20,618 bases of DNA from Thermoflexales bacterium (GTDB lineage Bacteria > Chloroflexota > Anaerolineae > Fen-1058), in contig JAGOBP010000010.1 of the NCBI GenBank assembly GCA_017999195.1, positions 1 to 20,618 on the forward strand, written 5' to 3'. This document shows positions 1-6,488 of this stretch, one piece after another (the first letter of the stretch is position 1; each line of letters opens with the position of its first letter). Position numbers and translations under genes: made by a program. A model generated the notes under the pieces. It saw nothing but the letters and a program-made list of their open reading frames with translations. It was not told the origin of the DNA and ran no database searches.

Positions 1-932
1 CCGCTGATCCGATCGAGCACGGTAAGGCCGTTGAGTTTGGCTTCACCGTGAAGTTCAGTGACTTCGGTGTTGTAGCGCACTTCGATTTTATCGTTCGCCG
101 CAACTTTATCGATCACGATCTGGCTGGCTGTCATCTCTGCGCCGCGCACGAGGATGGTCACCTTGGCCGCAAAGCGTGTGAGAAACAGGCTTTCTTCACC
201 CGCGCTGTTGCCGCCGCCGATGACGGCGACGTGTTCGCCCTTGTAAAACGGCCCGTCACACGTGGCGCAGAAATGCACACCTGCACCAATGAGGTCGTCC
301 TCGCCCGGTACGCCCAAGCGTTTGTACGTTGACCCGGTCGCAATCAACACCGCCCGCGCACCGTACTCGTGACCATCGGCGGTGGTGATGTACTTTGATT
401 CTTCTTCGTCGCGCAAACCGATGACTTCCTGCGCCTGCAACAGTTCCACGCCAAAACGCCGTGCCTGGGTAGTCAGCCGATCGGCAAATTCGCCCCCGCC
501 GATGCCGTCCGGGAAGCCGGGAAAGTTGTCCAGCCGCTCGGTGACGCCCGCCTGCCCGCCCAGGCCGCTCTTCTCGATCACCAGCACGTCCAACCCTTCG
601 CGTGCCGCGTACAGCGCGGCTGTGAGGCTGGCCGGCCCGCCACCGATGCAGATGAGATCGTAATAGTCCAGGCGGGCCTTGGTTTGCAAGCCAAATTTTG
701 AGGCTAATTCTGCATTGCTGGGTTCGACGAGGAAACTGTCGTCGTCGTGAAAGACAATCGTGGGGATGATGCGCTTGCCGTGATTGAGGCGCTCGACCAG
801 CGCCAGTCCGGTTGCATCTTGCTCCACATCGACCCATTCGTAATGGACGCGCTGTTCGCCCAAGAATTTCTTGGCGCGCTTGCAGTCGCCGCACCAGGTT
901 GCTCCGTAAACCGTGAGGTTGGTATGAGACAT
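1..932 (-). CDS. Thioredoxin reductase with N-terminal glutaredoxin/mycoredoxin-like domain (3' end cut by window edge)
   Basis: FAD/NADPH disulfide reductase fused to a small redoxin; reads open from the ATG at 932 to the window edge (310 codons). Residues 1-83 look like a glutaredoxin/NrdH/mycoredoxin fold: WCGDC (C14, C17) and a cis-proline IIPT (P57). From residue 92 it is a thioredoxin reductase: FAD-binding IGGGPAS (97-102), ATG (198-200), redox-active CATC (C222-C225) and NADPH-binding IGGGNSAGEE (238-247). The start has an AAGGGA ribosome site 5-6 bases upstream. Inferred role: cytosolic thiol-disulfide turnover in which the reductase passes electrons to its own redoxin domain. The reading frame is certain; the fusion is direct and in frame. 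The missing part should hold the last FAD-binding segment, so it cannot be judged whether the gene is complete. It is the last visible gene of a minus-strand pair with the small gene at 955. Confidence 0.93.
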   Translation of the reverse strand, partial: MSHTNLTVYGATWCGDCKRAKKFLGEQRVHYEWVDVEQDATGLALVERLNHGKRIIPTIVFHDDDSFLVEPSNAELASKFGLQTKARLDYYDLICIGGGPASLTAALYAAREGLDVLVIEKSGLGGQAGVTERLDNFPGFPDGIGGGEFADRLTTQARRFGVELLQAQEVIGLRDEEESKYITTADGHEYGARAVLIATGSTYKRLGVPGEDDLIGAGVHFCATCDGPFYKGEHVAVIGGGNSAGEESLFLTRFAAKVTILVRGAEMTASQIVIDKVAANDKIEVRYNTEVTELHGEAKLNGLTVLDRIS

Positions 933-954
933 GTTTTCCCTTCGCAACAGAAGA

Positions 955-1236
955 TTAACTGCGTGTTGCGAACATAGTCTGTCTCAGGCGGGGATTCGTT
1001 ACAGACGTCAGGCCGCCAAAACAATGTTCGGCCTCGCCCAACACCTGCTTCAGCTGCACCAGATGCCCCAGCGGCGCGGTGCGCAACAAGTCTGCCAGGT
1101 TGATCAGGCCTTCACAGGGGGCGTGGATCGACCAATCAAGCCCGCAGCGGAACCACTCGATTAAGTTGCTGCGGTACGGTTCCGGCAAGGCATTCATCCG
1201 GTCCAACAGGGTAGCCGCACTTCCAAATTCGCTCAT
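955..1236 (-). CDS. Small hypothetical protein (93 aa)
   Basis: Unrecognised. The chosen ATG gives a protein starting MSEFGSAATLLDRMNALPEP and has a GGAG nine bases upstream. The frame stays open further up to a TTG at 1332, which would give 125 aa but has no better ribosome site and would run into the promoter of the sigma factor gene. The protein has a mixed composition that looks coding (LPEPYRSNLIEWFRCGLDW; LADLLRTAPLGHLVQLKQVLG), no signal peptide and no membrane segment. It lies 22 bases upstream of the thioredoxin reductase on the same strand, so the two may be cotranscribed. No function can be assigned; it could also be a non-coding spacer with a chance open frame. Confidence 0.5.
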   Translation of the reverse strand: MSEFGSAATLLDRMNALPEPYRSNLIEWFRCGLDWSIHAPCEGLINLADLLRTAPLGHLVQLKQVLGEAEHCFGGLTSVTNPRLRQTMFATRS

Positions 1237-1318
1237 CGCGGTCTGCTCCAGTAAAGTGACTTGTTGTTCAATACGCAGCGACGGCGGGCCGAGATTCAAA
1301 ACAAGCGGCCGAGAGTTG

Positions 1319-1347
1319 TTGACAAGGGCCAAGCCGTGTTGTATGCT
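1319..1347 (+). promoter_or_regulatory. Sigma70-type promoter of the sigma factor gene
   Basis: TTGACA at 1319-1324, a 17-base spacer, and TATGCT at 1342-1347. The expected transcription start is about 1354, only five bases before the ATG at 1359. There is no Shine-Dalgarno sequence, so the mRNA should be nearly leaderless. Confidence 0.8.
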
Positions 1348-1358
1348 TTCGCTCAGCC

Positions 1359-2006
1359 ATGACCACGCAACCTGTCCTCACCGACGAAACCACCCTGATC
1401 GAAGCCCTGCGCCGCCGCGATGAAGCGGCGTTTGTCCAGCTGGTCGAGCGGTATCATGGCTCGTTGGTGCGCCTGGCGCAGCTATACGTACCCGATCGCG
1501 CCGCCGCCGAAGATGTGGTGCAAGACACCTGGCTGGGCGTGCTCAAAGGCATCGATCGCTTTGAAGGCCGCTCGTCGTTCAAAACGTGGCTGTTTCGCAT
1601 CTTGACCAACACGGCCAAAACGCGCGGTGTGCGCGAGGCGCGCAGCGTGCCGTTTTCGACGCTGTTTGATGCGGACGCGGAATCAGACGAACCCGCCGTC
1701 ACGCCAGATCGTTTTGTGTCGCCCGACGAGGAATGGGCGGGCAGTTGGTCGATTGCGCCGAGCGCCTGGACGGATCAACCGGAAACGCGCCTGCTCTCGC
1801 GCGAGGCGCTGGCCCACATCCGATCGGCCATCGCCGCCCTGCCGCCCGCCCAGCGCGAAGTGATTACGCTGCGTGACGTGGAAAGCTGGAGTTCGGACGA
1901 AGTGTGTAATGCGCTGGACATCACCGAGACTAATCAACGCGTCTTACTGCATCGGGCGCGCGCCAAAGTGCGCGCCGCGCTGGAAGACTACCTGGCACAA
2001 CGCTAA
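1359..2006 (+). CDS. ECF-type RNA polymerase sigma factor (sigma70 family)
   Basis: A 215-aa sigma factor with only regions 2 and 4. Region 2 is at about residues 22-90 (FVQLVERYHGSLVRLAQ, then AEDVVQDTWLGVLKGIDRFEG and SSFKTWLFRILTNTAKTR), the core-binding and -10-reading part. Region 4 is at about 155-210 (ALPPAQREVITLRDVESWSS, then a helix-turn-helix ending RVLLHRARAKVRAALEDYL). The linker between them is long and acidic (about 60 residues), longer than in many ECF factors. The stop codon overlaps the ATG of the next gene by one base (TAATG), so the anti-sigma factor is translationally coupled. It should direct RNA polymerase to a stress or envelope regulon that cannot be named from here. 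Its own promoter matches the housekeeping consensus, not an ECF-type one, so autoregulation is not evident. Confidence 0.95.
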   Translation: MTTQPVLTDETTLIEALRRRDEAAFVQLVERYHGSLVRLAQLYVPDRAAAEDVVQDTWLGVLKGIDRFEGRSSFKTWLFRILTNTAKTRGVREARSVPFSTLFDADAESDEPAVTPDRFVSPDEEWAGSWSIAPSAWTDQPETRLLSREALAHIRSAIAALPPAQREVITLRDVESWSSDEVCNALDITETNQRVLLHRARAKVRAALEDYLAQR

Positions 2007-2251
2007 TGGCTCACGATCTGGCTTGCAACGAACTGGTTGAACTGGTGACCGACTATCTGGAAGGCGCGCTGCCGCCGACCGAGCGGTCGCGCTTTGAGAT
2101 GCATCTGGCCGAATGCGAGGCGTGCGGCCATTACCTCGATCAGATGCAGATCACCATTCGCACGCTGGGCCACCTGAGCGAAGACACCATCGAGCCGCAG
2201 GCGCGCGATGAGTTGCTGAGCGTGTTCAGGAATTGGAAGGCAGAGGAATAG
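2006..2251 (+). CDS. Small soluble zinc-binding anti-sigma factor (zf-HC2/ZAS type)
   Basis: An 81-aa protein with the ZAS signature: C7, then H33-x3-C37-x2-C40 (HLAECEAC), within a helical pattern DYLEGALPPTERSRFEMHL typical of the anti-sigma domain. It has no membrane segment, so it should act in the cytosol and sequester the sigma factor encoded immediately upstream, with which it overlaps by one base. In redox-responsive members of this family (RsrA, ChrR types) the zinc site releases the sigma factor on oxidation; the CxxC here would allow that, but this is an inference. Nearby thioredoxin reductase fits a thiol-stress theme but does not prove it. The family and the partner are well supported by sequence and overlap. 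Confidence 0.9.
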   Translation: MAHDLACNELVELVTDYLEGALPPTERSRFEMHLAECEACGHYLDQMQITIRTLGHLSEDTIEPQARDELLSVFRNWKAEE

Positions 2252-2315
2252 TAGGTTGGTAAATTAGTAAGTTAGTAGAGTAGTCGCTTGCTCACCTTAT
2301 CGCTGATTCTTCATT
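2252..2315 (+). repeat. Degenerate 7-base tandem tract after the anti-sigma gene
   Basis: Starts right after the TAG stop. Units such as TTGGTAA, ATTAGTA and AGTTAGT follow each other in a 7-base frame, then the spacer drifts to TTCATT directly before the ATG at 2316. No ribosome binding site or clear promoter is visible. Confidence 0.55.
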
Positions 2316-2951
2316 ATGACTATTTTCGACATTACCTTAACCATCTCCAACAATTTGCCCGTGTGGCCGGGTGATCCGGCCATCAACTTCTATCGCGTGG
2401 CCGACGTGAACAACGGCGATGTGTGTACGTTGTCCCGATTGGAAAGCGGCTCGCACATCGGCACGCACCTGGATGCGCCGTTGCACTTCATCAAGGGCGG
2501 GCGCACTGTCGATCAACTCGATCTGAACGTGCTGATCGGCCCATGTTTGGTGGTGTATATCCCCGACGCAAACGTCATCGATGCCGCCCTGCTCAATGCG
2601 CTGAACCTCCCGGCCGACACGCGGCGGGTGCTCTTCCGCACGCGCAACTCCGAAATCTGGGCGCGCGGCGATAACGCCTTCCACACCGATTACGTGGGCG
2701 TGGATCGATCGGGCGCGGAGTGGTTGGTCGGGCGTGGGGTTCAACTCGTGGGCGTGGACTATATGTCGGTCGCACCCTTCGCGGATACGATCGCACCGCA
2801 TGATATTTTGTTGGGCGCGGGCATCATCGCCGTGGAGAATTTGAATCTAACCGGCATTGAAGCGGGGAACTATCAACTGATCTGTTTGCCGCTGAAACTG
2901 AAAGACGGCGACGGCGCGCCGGTGCGAGCGGTGCTCATGCGTGAAGACTAA
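2316..2951 (+). CDS. Cyclase family metal-dependent hydrolase (kynurenine formamidase-like)
   Basis: A 211-aa protein of the cyclase/KynB family, a full-length member by size. The metal-binding signature is GSHIGTHLDAPLHF, with H47, H51, D53 and H57. The N-terminal DITLTISNNLPVWPGDP and the C-terminal pattern ENLNLTGIEAGNYQLICLPL, then GDGAPVRAVL, are family hallmarks. Family members hydrolyse N-formylkynurenine, isatin or related amides and lactams; which substrate is used here cannot be read, and no other kynurenine-pathway gene is present. The start is the ATG after TTCATT; no Shine-Dalgarno sequence precedes it. It sits 64 bases downstream of the anti-sigma factor, so it may be read from the same transcript, but there is no functional link to the sigma pair. 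Confidence 0.88.
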   Translation: MTIFDITLTISNNLPVWPGDPAINFYRVADVNNGDVCTLSRLESGSHIGTHLDAPLHFIKGGRTVDQLDLNVLIGPCLVVYIPDANVIDAALLNALNLPADTRRVLFRTRNSEIWARGDNAFHTDYVGVDRSGAEWLVGRGVQLVGVDYMSVAPFADTIAPHDILLGAGIIAVENLNLTGIEAGNYQLICLPLKLKDGDGAPVRAVLMRED

Positions 2952-2991
2952 TGCGTACTGCGTGATGCGCGTTTTTCATTGTTCATTGTTC
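2950..2991 (+). repeat. 7-base tandem tract between the cyclase and the 112-aa gene
   Basis: Six in-phase units run from the cyclase stop codon: two of the ANTGCGT type, GATGCGC, GTTTTTC, and two copies of ATTGTTC (2978-2991). The tract covers the stop codons of both convergent genes and encodes the last codons of the minus-strand gene. No U-rich terminator is evident. Confidence 0.7.
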
Positions 2992-3321
2992 ATCATCCCC
3001 CAGGTCTTGCATCGCCTCGCTGATGTGCGTACGTAATTGTTCCGCCATCCCGATCAATTCTTTCATCTGCGCGGCCAGTTCATCGTCGGGCGCTTCGTCC
3101 TGCGCTGCGTAGAGATTCATCAGCATGCTATTCATCGATTCGCTCATCGCGCCGAAGATCTGATCGGCCGTCATGTGCTGCGGATCGAGTCCCCAGACGG
3201 CCAGCCGCGCCTCTGTCAATCGCTGCAACTCCACTTCGTCCGCGTCCGCTTGCTGGCAGTAAGTCTGATAGAGTTCTTCCAGGGCTTCCGGGTCGGTGGG
3301 TAACGGATCGGGCAGTTGCAT
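2983..3321 (-). CDS. Small acidic hypothetical protein (112 aa)
   Basis: Unrecognised, acidic and probably all-helical: runs such as DPEALEELYQTYCQQADADE and DDELAAQMKELIGMAEQLRT suggest amphipathic helices. No signal peptide or membrane segment. The ATG at 3321 is chosen because GGAGG lies five bases upstream; a longer frame starting at 3348 has no ribosome site and would include the promoter. An extended -10 (TGCTATAAT) lies 26 bases upstream. The tail ends in GDDEQ and the TGA falls inside a heptad repeat tract. It is a single-gene unit convergent with the cyclase. Function unknown. Confidence 0.75.
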   Translation of the reverse strand: MQLPDPLPTDPEALEELYQTYCQQADADEVELQRLTEARLAVWGLDPQHMTADQIFGAMSESMNSMLMNLYAAQDEAPDDELAAQMKELIGMAEQLRTHISEAMQDLGDDEQ

Positions 3322-3346
3322 GTGGGCCTCCAACGCAAGATGGCGC

Positions 3347-3355
3347 ATTATAGCA
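3347..3355 (-). promoter_or_regulatory. Extended -10 promoter of the 112-aa gene
   Basis: On the minus strand this reads TGCTATAAT. The expected start is about 3340, giving a 19-base leader with GGAGG. No -35 match is seen, as is usual for TGn-type promoters. The same box recurs at other minus-strand genes in the window. Confidence 0.65.
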
Positions 3356-3361
3356 TGAGGC

Positions 3362-3452
3362 GTAATCGGTAACTGGCGTGGTCAGCATTGGCCGCTCCCC
3401 GTTACGGATTACCCGTTGCGCGTCACTCGTCACGCACCATTCGCTACGTTAT
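3362..3452 (+). repeat. 7-base tandem tract between divergent promoters
   Basis: Thirteen consecutive 7-base blocks can be laid out without a gap from 3362. The best preserved are GTAATCG and GTAACTG at the left, and ACGGATT, ACCCGTT, GCGCGTC, ACTCGTC on the right. The final block runs into the TATAAT of the next promoter. Confidence 0.6.
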
Positions 3453-3455
3453 AAT
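3427..3455 (+). promoter_or_regulatory. Promoter of the secreted protein gene
   Basis: TCGTCA (four of six matches) at 3427-3432, a 17-base spacer and a perfect TATAAT at 3450-3455. The expected start is about 3462, giving a 66-base leader that contains a hairpin at 3466-3491. Confidence 0.65.
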
Positions 3456-3465
3456 CAATCCGGGG

Positions 3466-3491
3466 GTCATCGATTCGCTCGAACCGATGAC
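3466..3491 (+). promoter_or_regulatory. Hairpin at the 5' end of the secreted protein mRNA
   Basis: GTCATCG (3466-3472) pairs perfectly with CGATGAC (3485-3491), and TTC pairs with GAA inside the loop. It starts about four bases after the predicted transcription start, so it would cap the mRNA. It could stabilise the message or regulate it; nothing distinguishes these. Confidence 0.5.
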
Positions 3492-3527
3492 GATTGAGCA
3501 GTTACTTAACAGCTTGGGGAGGCAAGA

Positions 3528-4160
3528 ATGAATTCGCGTCGTTGGCTAAACAGTTTGATTGTCTTAGGAATTGCCCTGTTCGCGCTCGGCTCACTGGTGC
3601 TAGCGCCCAAGGCACAGGGGCAACCGCTCGCGGCACCGCCCACGCTGACCGACAGCGACAGCAATCCGGCGCGCATGCCGGATGTCACGCTGCCCGATCA
3701 ATACCGGCCCACCGCCCGCGACCTGGCGGCAGCGGCGGCCACGTCCGGCACGACCGTTTACTTCACGCCGCAAGATGAGAATACCAGCACCACACTGTTG
3801 TTCCTCTACAACACCAACGCCACCACTTCAACCGTCGGGTTGCAGACGTTCTACATCAACGGGTCGTTGACCATCAGCACCACCATAGCCGTGCCGCCGT
3901 TGGGACTGGTGCGCATCTGCGCGGACAGCGTCAGCACGATCTCGGCCTCATGGGCCAACGCCATACTGATCAACTTAACGACCTTCAGCGCCTACGCCAA
4001 GATGACCGTGCCCACCGGTGTCAAAGCCGACGGATTTGTCGCGTGGAATTCCTCCGGCGTGTATGATCCGCTGGTCGTGTCGCAGACTTTGCCGCTGCGC
4101 TTCAGCACTGATCCGGCGACGGTGTTTTTGCCGACGATGCAGAATACGACGGTGCGGTAA
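3528..4160 (+). CDS. Secreted protein of unknown function (210 aa)
   Basis: A typical Sec signal peptide: basic MNSRRW, a hydrophobic core LIVLGIALFALGSLVLA and a probable cleavage site near residues 27-31 (PKAQG). The mature part is rich in Thr, Ser, Asn and Val and looks like a beta-sandwich (LLFLYNTNATTSTVGLQTFY, then NGSLTISTTIAVPPLGLVRI), similar in style to surface or matrix proteins. No catalytic motif, sortase signal or anchor is visible, so it is probably released or loosely attached to the envelope. The ATG has GGGAGG six to seven bases upstream. It is a single-gene unit with its own promoter and a leader hairpin; a strong hairpin repeat follows. Function unknown. Confidence 0.82.
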   Translation: MNSRRWLNSLIVLGIALFALGSLVLAPKAQGQPLAAPPTLTDSDSNPARMPDVTLPDQYRPTARDLAAAAATSGTTVYFTPQDENTSTTLLFLYNTNATTSTVGLQTFYINGSLTISTTIAVPPLGLVRICADSVSTISASWANAILINLTTFSAYAKMTVPTGVKADGFVAWNSSGVYDPLVVSQTLPLRFSTDPATVFLPTMQNTTVR

Positions 4161-4179
4161 ACGCTCGACGGTATGATAC

Positions 4180-4270
4180 GGACTGCGTAATCCGTAATGC
4201 GTACTGCGTAACAGGCCCGGTGACTAGGCTTGTTACGCAGTACGTTTTACGCAGTAGGCTTCACTCGTCA
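4180..4270 (+). repeat. 7-base tandem tract with a long hairpin (4200-4244)
   Basis: Units of the GTAATGC type are in phase from 4187 (GTAATCC, GTAATGC, GTACTGC), and their complements follow on the right arm. The two arms form a perfect 14-bp inverted repeat (CGTACTGCGTAACA at 4200-4213 with 4231-4244), extended by a G-U and three further pairs around a 9-base loop. No U-run follows, so it is not a standard terminator, though it could still slow polymerase between the secreted protein gene and thrC. Confidence 0.75.
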
Positions 4271-4275
4271 CATGA

Positions 4276-4281
4276 TATAAT
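4276..4281 (+). promoter_or_regulatory. -10 box of thrC
   Basis: A perfect TATAAT preceded by GA. No convincing -35 at 16-18 bases. The expected start is about 4288, leaving a 35-base leader with GGAGG before the ATG at 4323. Confidence 0.5.
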
Positions 4282-4322
4282 CCGGCCCGTTGTTCATTAG
4301 TCATTTGTCATTGGAGGACTCT

Positions 4323-5381
4323 ATGGCCTGGCCCGGCGTCATCGCCGCTTATCGTCCCTTACTCAATGTCGCCAATATCGAACCCGTTACAATGCTGGAA
4401 GGCGACACGCCGCTGATTCCCCTGCCCCGCCTGGCGCGCGAATTGATGTTGTTTAACGCCGATCTGCGCGCCAAGTTCGAAGGGTTGAACCCGACCGGCT
4501 CGTTCAAAGATCGCGGCATGACGGCGGCCATGACGCAAGCCGTGGCCGATGGCGCACGCGCCGTGATCTGCGCCAGCACGGGCAACACCGCGGCCAGTGC
4601 GGCGGCCTATGCCGCGCGCGCCGGGCTGAAGTGCGTGGTGCTGATTCCGCAGGGCAAAGTGGCCGCGGGCAAACTGGCGGGCGCGATTGCCTACGGGGCG
4701 CAAGTGATCCAGATCCAAGGCTCGTTCGATGACGGCTTGCGCCTGGTGCGCGAGATTTCGGCCACCGGGCGGATCATGCTCGTCAACTCGATCAATCCGT
4801 ATCGCATCGAAGGCCAGAAGACCGCCGCCTTTGAGATCGTGGATGCGCTGGGGGCCGCCCCCGATTGGTTGTGCCTGCCCGTCGGCAATGCGGGCAACAT
4901 CACCGCGTACTGGGCGGGCTTCAAGCAATATCAGCAGATTGGCAAATCGACCACGCTGCCGCGCCTGTTGGGCGCACAGGCCGAAGGGTCTGCGCCGCTC
5001 GTCATCGGCCACGCCGTCGATAACCCGGAGACCATCGCCACGGCCATTCGCATCGGGCGACCGGCGCGTGGCGAAGAGGCGCTGGTGGCCGCCGAAGAAT
5101 CACGCGGCCGCATCCTGGCCGTCAGCGACGATGAAATCCTCGACGCGCAGCGCTTGCTTGCCCAACTGGAAGGCGTGTGGGTAGAACCCGCCTCGGCGGC
5201 GAGTGTGGCGGGCTTGCGCAAGGCCATCCTACAAAACAAGCACGCCTATGAGGGCAAACGCATCGTGTGTGTGCTGACGGGGCACGGCCTGAAAGACCCC
5301 ACCGTCATCACCGACCGCATGGCGAAACCGCTGGAAATTGCGGCAGAAATGGGCGCGTTGGAAGAAGTGTTGAGTGCCTAA
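4323..5381 (+). CDS. thrC: Threonine synthase
   Basis: A PLP enzyme converting O-phospho-L-homoserine to L-threonine, 352 aa, the size of the short bacterial threonine synthases. The PLP lysine is K62 in NPTGSFKDRGM; CASTGNTAASAAAYAARAGL (about 83-102) is the substrate/phosphate loop; LPVGNAGNITAYWAGF (about 182-197) binds the cofactor phosphate; EPASAASVAGL and CVLTGHGLKDP complete the C-terminal signature. The ATG at 4323 is preferred to an upstream frame start at 4290 because GGAGG lies seven bases before it. Homoserine kinase follows on the same strand 83 bases downstream, so the two last steps of threonine synthesis are together; homoserine dehydrogenase is not in the window. Confidence 0.96.
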   Translation: MAWPGVIAAYRPLLNVANIEPVTMLEGDTPLIPLPRLARELMLFNADLRAKFEGLNPTGSFKDRGMTAAMTQAVADGARAVICASTGNTAASAAAYAARAGLKCVVLIPQGKVAAGKLAGAIAYGAQVIQIQGSFDDGLRLVREISATGRIMLVNSINPYRIEGQKTAAFEIVDALGAAPDWLCLPVGNAGNITAYWAGFKQYQQIGKSTTLPRLLGAQAEGSAPLVIGHAVDNPETIATAIRIGRPARGEEALVAAEESRGRILAVSDDEILDAQRLLAQLEGVWVEPASAASVAGLRKAILQNKHAYEGKRIVCVLTGHGLKDPTVITDRMAKPLEIAAEMGALEEVLSA

Positions 5382-5464
5382 TTCGTAATGCGTAATCCGT
5401 AATGCGTGCGGTGTAAAAAAGAAATTACGCAGTACGAATTACGCAGTACACAGCATTGTTCATT
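5379..5464 (+). repeat. 7-base tandem tract and 16-bp inverted repeat between thrC and thrB
   Basis: From the thrC stop to the thrB ATG the whole spacer reads in 7-base units without a phase break: GTAATGC-type units from 5385, then their complements (ACGCAGT, ACGAATT) up to 5447. The outer arms form a 16-bp inverted repeat with one mismatch (5381-5396 with 5424-5439). The tract ends TTCATT directly against the ATG of thrB, leaving no ribosome binding site. Confidence 0.8.
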
Positions 5465-6355
5465 ATGAAAGTCTTAGTGCCTGCTACTACCGCCAACCTC
5501 GGTCCCGGCTTCGATTGCCTGGGCATGGCGCTCGCCTTGTATCAAGAGATCGAGTTAACGGAGATTCCGCGCGGGCTGGAGATCGTCATCGACGGCGAAG
5601 GCGCGGCGGAGTTGTCGCACGACGCCAGCAACTTGATTCTGCGCTCGGCGCAGCGTGTGTTCGATCGGGTGGGGTATGTCCCAGCGGGGCTGTGCCTGCG
5701 CTCGATCAATCGTATTCCCATGATGGGCGGGCTAGGATCAAGTTCGGCGGCTATCGTAGGCGGCCTCGTCGCCGCCAATGCGTTGACCCATTACCCGTTG
5801 ACCAATGCCCAATTACTCGACCTCGCCATCGAGATTGAAGGCCATCCCGATAATGTCGCGCCTGCGCTGTTGGGCGGATTGGTGATCGTCGCGGCGGACG
5901 ATGAAGGGCCGATCGTCGATCGGGTGGACGTGCCTGATCTAACGGTGGTCGTCATCAATCCCGATTTGCGCGTGGCGACGAAAACGGCCCGCCGCATTCT
6001 GCCCACGCACATCCCGCGCGCGGATGCCATCTTCAACGCGGGGCGTGTGGCGCTGGTGACGCTGGCGCTGTCGCGCGGCGACCTGAGCCTGTTGAGCCGC
6101 GCGATGGACGATCGCTTGCACCAACCGCTGCGCAAGCATCTCATCATCGGCTACGATATGGTGCTGGCGGCGGCCAAGAGCGCGGGTGCGGCGGCGATTG
6201 CCATCAGCGGGTCCGGGCCGAGCCTGATCGCCTTCGCGCACGATCGGCATGCCGAGATTGCGGCGGCGATGACGGCGGCGTTTGCGGCCAATGCCATCGA
6301 ATCGCGCACCTGGATTTTGAAGGTCGATCGGGCGGGGGCGAGGGTCGTTTCTTGA
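5465..6355 (+). CDS. thrB: Homoserine kinase (GHMP family)
   Basis: Phosphorylates L-homoserine for threonine synthase, whose gene lies just upstream. The protein has 296 aa, normal for ThrB. GHMP signatures: N-terminal VPATTANLGPGFDCLGMALA (5-24), the ATP loop PMMGGLGSSSAAIVGG (85-100), EGHPDNVAPALLGG (about 124-137) and the C-terminal glycine motif AIAISGSGPSLIAF. The frame has an earlier TTG at 5456, but the ATG at 5465 gives the family's usual N-terminus. Neither start has a Shine-Dalgarno sequence, so translation may rely on coupling or on an unstructured leader. A promoter for the next gene overlaps the stop codon. Confidence 0.96.
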   Translation: MKVLVPATTANLGPGFDCLGMALALYQEIELTEIPRGLEIVIDGEGAAELSHDASNLILRSAQRVFDRVGYVPAGLCLRSINRIPMMGGLGSSSAAIVGGLVAANALTHYPLTNAQLLDLAIEIEGHPDNVAPALLGGLVIVAADDEGPIVDRVDVPDLTVVVINPDLRVATKTARRILPTHIPRADAIFNAGRVALVTLALSRGDLSLLSRAMDDRLHQPLRKHLIIGYDMVLAAAKSAGAAAIAISGSGPSLIAFAHDRHAEIAAAMTAAFAANAIESRTWILKVDRAGARVVS

Positions 6356-6380
6356 CGCACTGCATTGCACGGGCTATACT
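6352..6380 (+). promoter_or_regulatory. Promoter of the ABC exporter gene
   Basis: TTGACG at 6352-6357 (overlapping the thrB stop codon), a 17-base spacer and TATACT at 6375-6380. The expected start is about 6387, giving a leader of about 100 bases that carries two hairpins. Confidence 0.75.
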
Positions 6381-6392
6381 TTTCTCAGCGTT

Positions 6393-6424
6393 ACATGTCG
6401 GGCGGGCCACAACCCGCCCGATGT
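6393..6424 (+). terminator. GC-rich hairpin after thrB, within the ABC exporter leader
   Basis: TCGGGCGGG (6398-6406) pairs with CCCGCCCGA (6413-6421) around a six-base loop, and ACA pairs with TGT just outside. A weak T-rich stretch (TTTGTCT) follows. It could end thrB transcripts. Because it lies some six bases after the predicted start of the exporter mRNA, it could also act as an attenuator of that gene. Confidence 0.55.
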
Positions 6425-6435
6425 TTGTCTGGTCA

Positions 6436-6478
6436 TCACCCCTCACCCCCGTCCCCTCTCCCATAGGGCGAGGGGTGA
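6436..6478 (+). repeat. C-rich palindromic intergenic repeat
   Basis: TCACCCCTC (6436-6444) pairs with GAGGGGTGA (6470-6478), with a C-rich interior containing CCCCTCTCCC. This resembles a dispersed repeat that I remember from many Chloroflexota and cyanobacterial genomes. It ends eight bases before the GAGG ribosome site region of the exporter gene. Confidence 0.65.
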
Positions 6479-6488
6479 ACGAGGTCTT

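Noticed and set aside
256..894. Long open frame antisense to, and out of frame with, the thioredoxin reductase, giving an Arg-rich 212-aa product.
   Set aside because: It lies fully inside a clearly recognisable gene in another frame and has the Arg/Gly-rich composition of a GC-rich shadow frame.
4200..4244. Hairpin considered as a T-box or riboswitch controlling thrC.
   Set aside because: It lies upstream of the predicted thrC transcription start and is made of heptad units also found in unrelated spacers.
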